NCBI RefSeq assembly: GCF_964340395.1
Contig: NC_135555.1
Location: 22,917,725 to 22,981,724 of the forward strand
Source: Glandiceps talaboti
Taxonomy: Eukaryota > Hemichordata > Enteropneusta > Spengelidae
DNA length: 64,000 nt
Direction: 5' to 3'
Positions 49,200 through 60,189 of the stretch are shown here, piece after piece; the stretch's first letter is position 1, and each line of letters starts with the position of its first letter. Position numbers and translations under genes: made by a program. Under the pieces are notes generated by a model, which did no database searches, was not told the origin of the DNA, and saw only the letters and a list, made by a program, of their open reading frames with translations.

Positions 49200-49925
49200 T
49201 TAAATGTTAATAATAACTTAGTTCTTTGGATCGGTGACTCTCGTAAGGATAGACCTCAGCGAGTTTGCGTTAATGGTTAAATGTCTGATGAAATTGTACT
49301 GAACGTTGGAGTCAGACAGCTTGTTAGAAATGAATGTTACAAATACAAAAGAATTAGTTGTAGCTGGATGATGTCCAATATGTTGGTACTCCATGACAAT
49401 TCTCCTCGCGCCTAAAATCAGTTGTATCAGAGCTAACTAGCCTTAAGATTGGTGAGATTGATATCATTCCATCTTCTTCAGTTCGGAATCTAGTTGTGAT
49501 TCTAAATAGCGATGGCGCCATGTCTAATCAAATTGGTCAGATATGTAGAAATGGTTATCATGTTGCACATAATTGGAAAGATTTGTTGACTTTTGGACAA
49601 AGCAACCACTGAAAAATTAATCTACGCATTTGTAACATCCTGCCTCGATTACTGTAATACTCTCTTGTACGGAATAACTAAAGTTCAAATTAACCGTCTA
49701 CAGACTCTTCAAAATGTAGCTGCACGTCTTGTCAACTGCCCATGCAAGTTTGATTACATCACTCCAGTACTTGTCAACTTGCACTGACTTCCAGTTTAAG
49801 TAAGGATCAAATTCAAAATTCTGGTAACCACTTTTAAAATAATAGATCATGCTCAATTTCTGTATCTGATCGAACTAATTCGATTGTATGTTCCTACTAC
49901 AGATCTTAGATTAACCTTAGATTGA
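49200..49925 (+). pseudogene. CR1/L2-like non-LTR retrotransposon relic, RT C-terminal part
   Basis: Fragments in shifting frames match the order of a CR1/L2-type reverse transcriptase. RKDRPQRVCVNG and EIVLNVGVRQ lie at about 49240-49320. LKIGEIDIIPSSSVRNL and QIGQICRNG lie at about 49440-49555. An intact stretch from 49593 follows with LDYCNTLLYGITK, LQTLQNVAARLV and DYITPVLVNLH. The YADD block is deleted between the first and second pieces, and there are stops and frameshifts, so it is dead. The 3' continuation fades near 49925. Confidence 0.85.
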
Positions 49926-51712
49926 TTTTCAGATTAATAATGATGACAGCACATAATGTACATTCTAACCACTCAGTTACTTTTCACGTTGTCGCTGTCT
50001 TTCTTGTTCAGGAAAAAACAGTTTCAAAGTCAAAGTAAATGGCCGAAGTGTGTGGACATTGTGCTTGGGGTATCCCGAAAAGCGTCGAGTATCTTCAAAC
50101 AGAACTCTTGGAAAACGTTGTGGTCCGCTGTCAGAAGCAAATTTCGACCCCACCCCCCTCAAGACGAAGCAGACGGAAACAAAAATGATAGTAGGGCTAT
50201 TGATTGCGATATTGTTGGTGGTATGATACCTTCAGGTGATCGTGTAAAAGAATCTCATGACTGTAAAAACAAAGTTTGTTGTCAAAGAACTTCACACATA
50301 TTTCTTTAACACTTTTATGTGAAATTATTCGTTTTCATCAAATGTTGCATAATACTAACCCGAGTTCCATGATGGTTACAATATTCCAATGAACTAAATG
50401 TTCAGAAAGTCATCTTTGTCTTAGAATGTCGACATCATAATTTTTTCTCCTTCAGTTTACAGATATACCCTTGTCCCTTACGACAGTTGGGAAATGGTTG
50501 ATGTAATTTACAGTGGTAGTTTATATCTGTACATAAAGTTAAATATGACGTGAAAATTACGTCGATGAAACGCATCAAACTTGGTCATGAATTGAAACTT
50601 GGTGATATTCATAATGAATTGACCTGTGGATTCTTAAATCGGGTCGACAAAAAGGTCACTGAACCAAAAACAAGCTGACCCCCCTATCACTTAATTCTAA
50701 AACATGATGATCCCCCATATATAATATTTTATCATGACTCGGTGTGGTTTGCTTGACTGTCTTGCAAATACTTTATAAGATCCCAGGATAGCATTATCAT
50801 AATTATAATTATTGACTACACAGGGTAAATATATTCCAAAAGGAGTTTAGTAGCACCTTTGCAGTGAAAGGTAGGGGGAAAGCTTGAGAGGGGAATATGT
50901 ACATCTCTTATGGGGGAAGGGTCCTAGGGGGTCTTCCCCTTGAAGCCCAGGAGGTTTTTAGAATAGGGTGAAAGTATTTAGGGAAAGTTTAATACCATTA
51001 TGACTGTAAAAAGGTTGTTGGTGCATCTGATTGTTGATTGAATGCATGAATGACCTCTGGGGTGGGGTTTTCCCCCTGGCATATCTGGAGTTTTTTGCTT
51101 CTATTTAGGCAATATTTAGATTATTCATAGCCTGTGAGGTAATATTTCCAAGCTTCGAAAAGCTAATGTAAATGTAAGTTTCACATAAAAATGGGCCCAT
51201 GACATTGTTATAGGGCACCAATATTGCATGCATAGTAAAGTCATCGGTATGTTAGAGAACTTTAGGTGGTCATACCTCGTGTATAATAGAAACTGGAATC
51301 TGATGAGATGTGGTGATTTGTGGTGTCAATAACATGTAGTTTCCAAAATAGAAAGTGTATTAATCTCTTCTGACAAGTTCAGAACAATTTAGATTATTAA
51401 ACTTCTTTTATAAACTGTCTATGAAAATTACCATTACGAAACCTTCAAGTTCACTTTTGCCCCAAGTTACAATACAAGTGAAGCATTGATTGTGGAACAG
51501 CCAAGCATTTACATGACATGTTCTGTAACTAGTGTGGTAGCTAGGTAATACATGTATATGTATAGGTATATATTGTTTGAACTAATAAGTAATACTATTA
51601 AAGAATTCATGTAAGAAACAGGGACAAGTTGAACAAATATTTACATGTACCACATTTCAGATAAGGCTATATGCCATTGTAGAAAAGGATTTTTTTCTTC
51701 CATCACATTCCA
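49926..51712. other. Non-genic stretch; one unexplained plus-strand ORF
   Basis: An ORF of 117 codons (49956-50309) crosses a possible acceptor (TTCTTGTTCAG at 50010) but has no domain I recognise. Another frame shows a short hydrophobic run near 50200, so I do not call a gene. Near 50670-50720 there is a diverged unit of the C-rich repeat described at 51713. Confidence 0.4.
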
Positions 51713-51845
51713 AAACACAATGACCCCCCCCCCATCCACAATTTCCAAAACAGCATGACCCCCTACTGCTAATTTCAAAAACAGGGTGACCCCCTACAAA
51801 TCCACCCCACCCCCCAGGCCAAAGAAACTGACTGGTCCCCTATAG
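51713..51845 (+). repeat. Degenerate C-rich minisatellite (about 33 bp)
   Basis: Three to four imperfect units with ATGACCCCC and AATTTCAAAAACA themes. A similar unit occurs at 50672-50720, so the motif is dispersed. Confidence 0.6.
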
Positions 51846-52082
51846 CAACACAACCGCCGTTTATACTTCCTCAACTCCATTGCAGCGTATGCATGCAAAC
51901 ACATATGAATCAAACGATTCGAATTGCGAACTCTATCCTACAGGTCCCCATTTATACAACTGGGTTGACTCAGGCACAATCTAGAACTTACCCAAGGAGT
52001 TTAGCCATTCAGAAACATACAGCAGCGATGAGGCTCAAACCTGTAACTTGTAGATTCAAAACCACTCGGCGACCCACATGAC
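51846..52082 (-). mobile_element. tRNA-derived SINE, minus strand
   Basis: On the minus strand the 5' end near 52082 reads GTGGGTCGCCGAGTGGTTTT, with an A-box-like TCGCCGAGTGG, and then the B-box-like GGTTTGAGCCTC. These are pol III promoter elements of a Ser/Leu-type tRNA. The body has CTTGGGTAAGTTCTAGATTG and then TCAACCCAGTTGTATAAATGG. That resembles the conserved central domains found in many invertebrate and fish SINEs, from general memory and not a search. The 3' end is diffuse. Confidence 0.65.
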
Positions 52083-52189
52083 ATTTTCCTGTCTTCAACT
52101 GGAAATGTGTCACGAATATCGTATCTACATGTGCGCCTAAATTTGATTAAATTTTGTACAATAACGGTTCATCATTATTCTCTCTTTAG

Positions 52190-53416
52190 GGATATCACTT
52201 GTGACGAAAGTGATAAGTTTACTCATTTGTACGGAGTAGCCACCAACATATTTACAGTATCCATATTTATGACATACATTTCTGGTGAGAAAACATTAGG
52301 TGATATAATCTATGACGAAAACTTACAATTGAGTTGGTGACCTGTGACCTTATGACATCATCAACATTTCATGAATATTGAATTTCATTTTCAAGATATG
52401 TGAAATGACAAATATGTATTTCGTTTCTTTTTTTGGACAAACAGGTTGACTACACTGTCAGTGTTCGGTTGGCCATACCAATTTTGAAGTCCCTTCCCAG
52501 AGAAGCCAGGTCTTTTCAAACAGTAAGTTGAGTTATACAGAGCAGTCTGCACATTGTGTTCGCGTCTTCTTCACATAATTGTGTTCAACCTCTTTCAAAT
52601 TCACATCTCATCAAAGAGGGTGTTGTCACCAACAGTATCTTGTCTCTTGGCCTGAGCACAAAACAAAATTAAATGTTCACCTGACTATCCTATTTTTTGA
52701 ACTCATGTTTATCGGAAACGAACTTGTGTGTTGTTTTTGCCCAATTCAGCAAACAATTAATTCGGGTTTTGTTTGTAAATTATTGGTAAAATTGAGACAT
52801 TTGGTTTATAAAATATCCGAAAGCGACCTTTCTATTTAAAAATGACGCCTAAATCATGATTAGCAATTGCGTATCTGTAAGTTGAGAACTACTGTATATA
52901 TCAAATATTAACAGAAAAAAAGTGGGAAATACAGAAGAAAGACACGGTACCGTTTGAAGATTTGGTTGAACAACATTTGTGTATTCACGATTTACAGGTT
53001 GATGGTGTCAAATTGACGCTATGTGATTTTGGATTTTCTGGTTGCATTGGATAAACCGATAATATTGGTAATGGAACAATGCAATACGTGGCGCCTGAAG
53101 CAGTCCTGATAATGTGTGAAACTTTACAGCCATCGCTTGACATATGGTCGATAGCAGCAACTATTATAGAAATGTTTATAGTAGACCTGCCATGGCCACA
53201 AATTAAAGATGGCGATGATATTGAAGTCATATTTGACCATTTTACTCAAGAAATATTCTAATGTACACCTCACTGGATTCAACCAAATTGATGGTTATAC
53301 CTTGGTCGAGATACTAGAGTCATGTTTATATACCCCTAACATGAGAGCAGGTCTGGGAGAATTAATTCAGAAGTTTGAAAAGTTAATTGTCGAGTATGAG
53401 GATGAACAAGATTAAC
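52190..53416 (+). pseudogene. Protein-kinase-like gene remnant (hinge to C-lobe)
   Basis: Pieces follow the order of a protein kinase domain. First, after an acceptor (CTCTCTTTAG, 52180-52189), comes a beta4-hinge-like block THLYGVATN...IFMTYISGEKTLGDIIYD (52215-52335). Next is an alpha-E-like piece VDYTVSVRLAIPILKSLPRE (about 52446-52528) bounded by AAACAG and GTAAGT. Then 52920-53270 has a degraded catalytic loop (CIHDL), LTLCDFGFSG (the DFG motif), MQYVAPEA (APE) and SLDIWSIAATIIEM (the DxWS helix). A tail frame, 53250-53415, ends VEYEDEQD then a stop. Damage is visible: a TAA six codons after DFG, loss of the HRD arginine and asparagine, and a frame change near 53260. The Gly-loop and Lys exon are not seen upstream. 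I infer a decayed kinase gene. A gene fragment with mis-read exons is possible. Confidence 0.65.
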
Positions 53417-53574
53417 AGAATTATTTGTGTTTAAATTTTGAGACTTTATTGTAGTTAAAGTAATAAAGATTAATTTGTAACGTTTTTATTGTAATTTTGA
53501 TGGACTGTGTATCAATTCTTGTCATGTCAAGAAACTGGTTTAATACCATTGATGATGTTTCATAAAATCACCAT

Positions 53575-53645
53575 CTGTGTGTGTGTGTGTCTGTGTGTGT
53601 GTGTGGATGGATGGATGGATGACTGCAAGATGGATGCATGGATAA
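53575..53645. repeat. GT microsatellite followed by GGAT repeats
   Basis: (GT)n with one CT interruption, then TGGATGGATGGATGGATG and a GCATGCATGCAT run. Confidence 0.9.
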
Positions 53646-54036
53646 ACGCATGCATGCATTGATTACGGACTAGCAGTTTTCCATAAGGACCAGCAGCATT
53701 ATGCTACCTGTCGGTCTTTATGACCAGTAGTCGTTTTCCTTTAATTTCACACACTGACTGGAAATGGAGCTTGATATGTAGACTTAGATAGAAGGATAGC
53801 TGACTTAGGGATTCTCTTTTAACCTGAGATAGAATTTGACTACCTAGGCACATCATCTTGGGTTGATGCCACAACTTCTGCTTCATATATGATTCACGCA
53901 TTAATCTTGGTGCCAGTGAGAATAAGTCAACGTTCTTGTTCTATTTTGACTCTCGAGTAAGATATAAAATGCTATGACAGGTACTTAGAATTGAGTAGTA
54001 GAGGGGAAGTCAAATTGTGATTATAAACAGTAGTAG

Positions 54037-54667
54037 TAATAATAATAATACTTTTTTATTCACCAATATAATAAAAATTACTTAAAATTAAACTAGATAC
54101 ATATACAGAATACATGGCAGAGTGGATCAAGAAATAGCAAAGCTAGTCAAACTTGTATCCCCTTAGTGACTAACAAGCATACTCTTACTTTTAGGTGTAT
54201 ATATACAACATTACAGATTGCTATAAGAACTATCACAAATAAGAAACATTTAAAAAAAGACAAAGCACAACAAACAACAATGGAACAGTAAAATTGATAC
54301 ACATACAATTTCCACTATCAATTTACGAAAAGTTGTACATGACATTACAGTTATACATATTCTGAGAATACATGTAACAGCTTTTTAACTGTCTTTTTAA
54401 AAAATTTATGCATGAACCAATAGACTGAATCTCAACAGGCAGATTATTCCAGGCTTTGACGCCAGAGTATGAAATGGAAGATTGACCAAATGTTGTATGA
54501 TTATATTCTAGAAAAAGTTTACGACTATGTCTTTGTCTTGTATCATAGGGATGATCTATAAGAGTAAAGTAATCTGTAATAGAGTGTGCAGACTTGTGAT
54601 ACATCAGATTATGTATAAAAGAGCTAACTTTAAATCTGTAAAGTTTGAAAATATTAAGGATTAGTGG
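54037..54667 (-). pseudogene. 3' end of a second CR1/jockey-like LINE, minus strand
   Basis: The minus-strand frame ending near 54323 contains HPYDTRQ, TTFGQSSISYSGVKAWNNLP and FLKRQLK. This is the typical C-terminal tail of ORF2 in CR1/L2-like elements (post-RT, short domain, then stop). Downstream on that strand is about 280 bp of 3' UTR ending at 54037 in TATTATTATT, the simple-repeat tail such elements carry. The upstream part is missing. Homology ends at about 54667 where the MITE at 54668 begins, so the MITE inserted in or next to it. The first Met of the long ORF comes from the MITE end and is coincidental. Confidence 0.8.
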
Positions 54668-55199
54668 AATAGGTATTTTCAACATTTGCTATGGTGGCGC
54701 TCTACTTCCTGTCTGTGTGTATCTTGGGGGTATACATGGTATAGGTTACTTGTTGCTTTCCTCAATGTCTGAACAATATGAAAAATATCCCTGATTTACA
54801 CTTCTATAGTCGATTTTCCGGTTCCAAGATGCATTGCACGAGAGGACGTCGCTTATGTTGTTAGATTTAGTCTTTATTACATTTGAAATAACATTTTCAT
54901 CAGGAAATGATGGTAAGACATGTTGACCTCTTTAATTATGGGTGATTTTACAGAACAAAGACTGAATGCCATCGATGACAGAGTTGGATTTTACTGGAAA
55001 ACCCAGGGTATGGTCAGGTGACAATCATCCCCCTCATTAGCGCGTGCAAACCCCACCTGTGCATACAGAATACATGGCATTGTATAGAGAGACGCGCAAT
55101 GAATCTTGGAACTGGTAACAGGTCCATTGGATGATAACCCCAATTTGAGTGAGGGCGCTGTATTTTCAATTTCCTGTTTGCAGTCTGGAATGGCCTATT
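54668..55199 (+). mobile_element. MITE-like element, copy 1 (long variant)
   Basis: The left end AATAGGTATTTTCAACATTT and the right end TCTGGAATGGCCTATT are inverted repeats of each other. It shares GGTGGCGCTCTACTTCCTGT, a CTTGGGGGTATACATGGTAT block and GAGTGAGGGCGCTGTATT with the copies at 56495 and 62723. It is about 250 bp longer internally. No ORF of its own. Confidence 0.75.
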
Positions 55200-55329
55200 G
55201 AGATTGCATGTACCACTGATGTTAGTGAGTAGTGTGCAAAAAATCAAAGAAGTTAAAAGTACTTCTGAGAATGTCGAACCACAGCATACAAAAAATAAAA
55301 CAAAAAAAGAAAACCGACATTTGTTATAC

Positions 55330-55839
55330 AAATGAGTTTATTGAATATTTCAGTGACAAGAAACAGACAAATTTTGAAATATACACAGTATTATATCATT
55401 CAACCTTTTCATAAATTTATTACATTGTCTTTAATATATGTCTAAAAAACAGCTAAACCACCAAAAACACACAATATTTTCTTCCATAGTGTCAGTTTCA
55501 TGGTATGATATATTTCGGATGAATGAGTCAGCTGATAGGATATATAGCATGTGTTGTCTATTAATAACACATAGAGTAGTAGCACATTAAAATACAAACA
55601 TTTGTTCTGGTTTAAAGCCACTGAAATTATGAAACAAACAAAATAAAAAGTCCTGTTCAATTTTTTCTTCTTATATATACATACAGTCTTCAAAAAATAT
55701 CCTGCACAATGGTCTTTGCATATCAATTTATGGACGATTTGATAATTTGTAAATGTGTGATTATATGGATGGACTTTTCGACAACCTGGTAATACACATT
55801 TTTTGTGATAATTCAGAAAGTACTTTTTTCTTTTCTGGT
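55330..55839 (-). other. Probable 3' UTR of the EF-hand gene
   Basis: AT-rich sequence downstream (on the minus strand) of the stop codon in the last recognised exon. AATAAA polyadenylation signals on the minus strand occur at about 55416-55421 and 55333-55338. A minus-strand ORF of 137 codons here is Lys/Tyr/Ile-rich low complexity and not supported. Confidence 0.5.
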
Positions 55840-56091
55840 TTATGGTTTTCTCCACTCAAACTTAGCTAACGGATAAATAGCATCACAGAAAGCGATGTAA
55901 TTAACGTCGTCTTTGTCGCCGATTTTAACATGGAACTGTTCATATAGAAGTTGGAATTCTCTTTCGCTGACTAAACTGTTGAGCTCCAGTTCACTGAGGA
56001 CACGTCTGAATTGGGATCTAGAGACTGTACCGTTATGTACGCGGTCATAATCTTCAAACAGTGGGAACAACTGCATACTCCTTGTACGAAC
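55840..56091 (-). CDS. Multi-EF-hand gene, last exon in window (stop codon at 55840-55842)
   Basis: The acceptor TATTTGGTAG precedes VRTRSMQLFPLFEDYDRVHN. The exon has 83 codons plus stop. It holds an EF-hand pair: a first helix-loop-helix with DYDRVHNGTVSRSQFRRVL and a second around DKDDVNYIAFCDAIYP. The first loop has the spacing DxDxxxxGxV, two residues longer than a canonical DxDxDG loop, so tight calcium binding is doubtful. The phase joins the previous exon exactly (LANR|VRTR). Two polyadenylation signals follow at a distance. I take this as the C-terminal exon, and the product as a cytoplasmic, EF-hand-repeat protein of unknown name. Confidence 0.85.
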   Translation of the reverse strand, partial: VRTRSMQLFPLFEDYDRVHNGTVSRSQFRRVLSELELNSLVSEREFQLLYEQFHVKIGDKDDVNYIAFCDAIYPLAKFEWRKP

Positions 56092-56494
56092 CTACCAAAT
56101 ATACAAAAGAAAGGATTGATTTTAGATGCATGTAGGCTGAGCAAGATAATTAATAAAATATGCTCTGCACTTTGATATATTTTCTATTATATCATACAGG
56201 AGCCAAGATGTGGGATATATACTCTGGTCGTTCTACATCACGAGAATGCATGTCTATGTCACTAGTTCTGCTGTGTTCAAAATATGAGTCAAAAAGTTCA
56301 AAATTGCTTTCCTAATTGATTGTGTCAGATGCAGGTATCATGTGTCGACAGAACAAAAAAAGAATAAATGACAATACAAGTAGGTGGTAAATAACAAAAT
56401 TTTGACCAGTTCCCTACATCAGATTTTAATGAGATTGATTTGCACCCAGACTGCAGCTGTACTAGGCAAATGAGATAACCACTCCCCAACTGAT

Positions 56495-56764
56495 AATACG
56501 CCTTTCCAAAAATTTGCCATGGTGTGCTCTACTTCCTGTGTGTGTACCTTGGGGGTATACATGGTATAGGTTACTCGGTTAATCATAGAGCACTGCTGCT
56601 TTCCTTGATGTCTGAACAATATGAAAAAATCCCTGATTTACATTTCTACAGAATACCAAGGGATAAAGTTCTTAATAACCAGTACTATGAGGTGATGATA
56701 CGCTCAATATGAGCGAGGGCGCTGTATTATCTATTTCCTGTTTGCAATCTGGAATGGCCTATTA
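56495..56764 (+). mobile_element. MITE-like element, copy 2 (about 270 bp, intronic)
   Basis: Begins AATACGCCTTTCCAAAAATT and ends ATCTGGAATGGCCTATT; the ends are inverted repeats (AATAGGCC.TTCCA). It lies in the intron between exons 55840-56091 and 56790-56994. Internal sequence matches copies 1 and 3. Confidence 0.8.
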
Positions 56765-56789
56765 ACCATTAATTAAATTGATTACATAC

Positions 56790-56994
56790 CCTATTAGCTA
56801 ATCTTTCCAGTGTCTGCTGCAAGCACATTTTTTCTTCCGGAGGGAGAACATTCTGTTCCACTTCTACGGGTACACGGTATTGTTGTGGTGTTAACAACAG
56901 TGCCTTCTCTAAATTCTTCACGGTAAAGATGCCTTCTATCTCATCATTGAATTTCAAGTATTCCACATAGTTGGGATCTACTGGAGACTGGAAA
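56790..56994 (-). CDS. Multi-EF-hand gene, internal exon
   Basis: This 205-nt exon lies between acceptor CTACTCCTTCAG and donor AGG|GTATGTAAT. The start is fixed by phase: the preceding exon ends GC, and only the upstream acceptor gives GC|T TTC CAG TCT CCA. The CAG seven bases downstream would bring a stop. It encodes the second half of one EF pair (VDPNYVEYLKFNDEIEGIF) and a linker, VKNLEKALLLTPQQYRVPVE, then an acidic stretch and the helix LQQTLERLANR that leads into the next repeat. Confidence 0.88.
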
Positions 56995-57065
56995 CTGAAG
57001 GAGTAGAGATGAATAGCGATTAATTGTCAGTATTGTAACTTATTGCATTAAGAATTTACCATGCT

Positions 57066-57265
57066 TGGGGTAATGGGTGGCTGAGTGGTTAAACCACTTG
57101 CCTCTTATCACTGCGGCCGGGGTTCGATCCCATTCAGGGTTTGATTAAATTTACCACACTGTAAGAAGAGTGTCGTTCAGTTTGACTCTACCGAACAACG
57201 CAGGCTTTCCTCAGGTACTCTGGTTTACTCCTACATTAACACTGAACCCATGAGGGATGGCCCTC
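57066..57265 (+). mobile_element. tRNA-derived SINE (intronic)
   Basis: GGGTGGCTGAGTGGTTAAAC gives an A box (TGGCTGAGTGG). The B-box match is GGGTTCGATCCC at about 57119. The spacing fits a Ser/Leu-type tRNA, but the stems are broken, so it is a SINE head and not a tRNA gene. The body contains CAGGTACTCTGGTTTACTCC, resembling the conserved CCGGTTTCCTCC-type domain of many metazoan SINEs (from memory). It lies in an intron of the EF-hand gene, antisense to it. Confidence 0.65.
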
Positions 57266-57384
57266 ACTGGACTTCTTGGGAGACAAGTGTTTATATACTT
57301 AGATGTTTATGATATCGATGGTCTATCTATTCACTACTTGAAGGTCCTTAATGATTTCAATGATGAACGTTTCAATGATGTTCG

Positions 57385-57491
57385 TGTTACGTACGACTGT
57401 GCATTCGTCACTATTTTAGATGTCTTAGTTTGTTGTCTTGACCAATCAGATCTCTTGATTTGCACCATCAATATACTGGTATAATATAATG
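57385..57491 (-). mobile_element. Fragment related to the 42245-43137 element
   Basis: The reverse complement of 57491-57430 starts ATTATATTATACCAGTATAT then TGATGGTGCAAATCAAGAGA and TCTGATTGG, matching the left end of the element at 42245 with few changes. Similarity fades by about 57385. This makes the terminal sequence a dispersed repeat. Confidence 0.65.
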
Positions 57492-57741
57492 CCATTTACT
57501 AGTATTTCATTTTGCCAGCCATCGACAAAATCAGAGAATGTTGAAGGTATAGTTGAAATGAAGTTGAAACGTGAATTTTTATAAAGGAGGGCACTCTGAT
57601 GAGCAATATTCACATGAAGTTTGTTGTTCATAACCTCACTGGATCAACTGTAGCAATGTTAGTCTATGTATAAGGTACCCAGTGACAGAGCACCCTCACT
57701 CATCTATAGTGTAGTTGGAGTTAAACATTGAGCATACTTAC

Positions 57742-57890
57742 GCTTGTTCAAGAATGGCGACCTCTGACCCCTTTAAACCAAGATTGGCAGGATCCAAAGC
57801 ACGACGGAATGTCTCCTTCTTCATGCGTCCTGTACGAAGTTTGTCGTAATCACGTAGGAATTCCAAAATACGAATCCTCTCTTTCATCAC
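57742..57890 (-). CDS. Multi-EF-hand gene, internal exon
   Basis: This 149-nt exon has acceptor TTATTTTCTCAG and donor GC|GTAAGTATGC. It encodes VMKERIRILEFLRDYDKLRT, then GRMKKETFRRALDPANLGLK and GSEVAILEQA. That is one EF-hand of the extended-loop type (DYDKLRTGRM) and the entering helix of its partner, completed in exon 56790-56994. Phase 2 at its end matches the next exon. Confidence 0.9.
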
Positions 57891-58339
57891 CTGAGAAAAT
57901 AAGAACAGATGTTAGAATTTTCAGAAATCATGTCAAATGATAGACTTGAATTATTTTAAATATCCAAGTTCAATCATAATGTACATAACAACTGCCGACA
58001 TCAGACCGTGGACAAACGGAAACTGTTACAAACAGGGAAAGTAAACAAATGAATTGGATTAATAATACTTGGCACAGCATGTTGGAACAGCAGAGACTTG
58101 TATTACATTTCATGGTTTAATAAGAACAGTTTTATGGCCTCTTTATGTGTATGTGATTTGTTTGTGAACATAAACTATTGCTGTTATGTGACATGGCCAT
58201 AAAATTGTGTGTATTTATTGGTTAGAATTTTGAGATTGATTAACAAAGACATGATGTTAATGACTGTGTGGGTGGCTGTGAATGAATTTTAAATTTCATC
58301 TCATGCATCTCAGGACTTCTAGAGTAACAACTTTGACAT

Positions 58340-58477
58340 ACTGTGAGTGGAGGTGTAAATGGTAACGATACTGTATAGGAACTAGACTGTGAGTGGAGGT
58401 GTAAATGGTAACGATACTGTATAGGAACTAGACTGTGAGTTGAGGTGTAAATGGAAACAATACTGTATAGGAACTAG
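58340..58477 (+). repeat. Three tandem copies of a 46-bp unit (intronic)
   Basis: ACTGTGAGTGGAGGTGTAAA and 26 more bases repeat at 58340, 58386 and 58432. Copies 1 and 2 are identical and copy 3 has a few changes. Confidence 0.9.
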
Positions 58478-58708
58478 ACTATATCATACTGGAAAAAAAT
58501 GGTGTACATCATGTAAATTGAGCTTGTGGAAGTTTTCAAGAAAAAAAATGACAGGTTCATCTACTCTTAAATAGTAGTCCCTGTTGTATTAATACTAATA
58601 CCAAAATATTAAGATATAAGTTATAACACAGACTGATATTTTTATAGTTCATGTATTAATTTGCAGGACGTTACTTCATTTTGTCAGTTTGTTGCTGATT
58701 TCACTCAC

Positions 58709-59202
58709 CTTGGACTTGATTTTGGTGAGAACACTGTCGACGTCTGTGCGTGCATTCTTCTCTAGATTAACCACTCTACTGTTGACAGCGTGTAGTTCAA
58801 CCAATCTTTCCTGATACTTCATGTCTTGTTTGACACCTGGTTGTAACTCTTCTAAGAACCTCAAATAATTAAACCCAAAATTATCTGCAAATTTCATTTC
58901 CAAAGCGATCATTTCATCTTCTGTTGCAGTGAGGCTGAGATACGTCAAACACTGACGAAATTGTGAGTTGGTCACGTGGCCGCGATTATGACGATCGAAG
59001 TCCTGGAAACAAGGCTTTGCGAGAACTCGTCGTTGCATGGCTCGTTGTCGCATTCTCTCCATTACGTTGTCTACGATTGAAACCACCATTCCATCGACGT
59101 TGTTCCAGTTTGTTGTACCAGGTTTATCCATTAAGAAGGTGTCTTGTGTAGGAACTTCGTTTGTTGGGGTCTTCTCTAAGTTTGGCTCAACTTGAGTAAA
59201 CA
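58709..59202 (-). CDS. Multi-EF-hand gene, largest exon (494 nt)
   Basis: Acceptor TATCTATTACCAG; donor AAG|GTGAGTGAA. It encodes a linker (FTQVEPNLEKTPTNEVPTQD...), a basic helix VMERMRQRAMQRRVLAKPCF, then an EF pair. Loop 1 is DFDRHNRGHVTNSQFRQCL and the partner is around KFADNFGFNYLRFLEELQP. It ends in an alpha-helical, probably coiled-coil tail, YQERLVELHAVNSRVVNLEK onward, up to KIKSK. The first two bases complete a codon with G from the upstream exon (G|TG, Val). The exon is 164 codons with no stop. The ORF continues in both directions only into intron sequence. Confidence 0.92.
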
Positions 59203-59959
59203 CTGGTAATAGATAAAAAGATCCACAAACCATAAATCCTACTTAAGCAACACAGGAAACAGTATTTTTCTGTTTTAACCAAGTGTTGACATACATTTAG
59301 CTTTATCCAAGGAATTCAAAATAAGTTTGACAACTTCTCATTTTGATATAAACGCTGATTTCTAAATATCAAATTTGAATCAAAACACTAATGAAAAATG
59401 AAGTTACTAAGTATTAGTTCGGTATTCACAGAACATCACATTTTTATTTTCATGTACATTAATTTGATAAAAGACAACTAATTTTGAATAAATTATGACA
59501 TTTATAAGATACAAATATTTCTCTGTAATTAATGCGATCTAGCAAGTTGGTCAAATACAGTTTTAATAATAACAATAGAGTGAATTTATAATGTGCCTGT
59601 TTTTTGAAGAGCTCCAGTTGCAGACACAGAACTACTAACAGAATGAGAGGATACAGAGAGACAATTTGAAAATATGGTAAGGATGCAGAGAGAAGTGTGT
59701 AAGTGAGTGAGAGTTAAGATTGAAATGGGTAAGTTTTAAGGGCAGAGTGGAAGGAAGACTTAGAGTTAGAGTGACAAAGAGTGAAGACTTCAAAACTGAA
59801 GCAGTGTAAGAAAGGGAACGCTCACCGAGCTTCTTTAGTGACAAAAATTGCAATCTATTTTTCATCTTGATGTTATAGCCCACATTAGATTAGGATTTTT
59901 AAGTTTTTCACTTTAGTACAGTCACTATAGAAATCTTATATCATATTATTATTACTTTT

Positions 59960-60115
59960 CAATATCTTAAAGGCCTATGTTTCAATCCTAGGCCATCACA
60001 TCAGTGTTAATTATCTTAATGAGGATTAATTGAGATCATTCTTTTGTTCTAGACCAACTTTTTGGGGCAAAAAAAATAATTTTCAAACCTAAATTCAAAT
60101 CCTACTTTGCAGTGG
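59960..60115 (+). repeat. Dispersed repeat with B-box-like GTTTCAATCC
   Basis: ATGTTTCAATCCTAGGCCAT and TTATCTTAATGAGG match 61240-61285 (ATGTTTCAATCCCAGGTCAT, GTTATCTTAATAAAG). This is possibly the 3' half of a tRNA-derived SINE, too decayed to name. Confidence 0.4.
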
Positions 60116-60189
60116 GCCTTTACACATCTAAACGAAAAATATATTGCAATTTTTTGTTAACATTACATGGACACTGTTGCTATAGTTAC

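Noticed and set aside
49956-50309. Possible 117-codon gene
   Set aside because: No domain, an unconvincing start, and competing frames look equally plausible. Left as unexplained sequence.
57066-57140. Functional tRNA gene
   Set aside because: A and B boxes are present but the acceptor and anticodon stems do not pair. It continues into a SINE body.
59635-59883. Minus-strand ORF of 82 codons rich in Leu/Ser
   Set aside because: Lies in a purine-rich intronic stretch with no domain and no splice phase consistent with the EF-hand gene.
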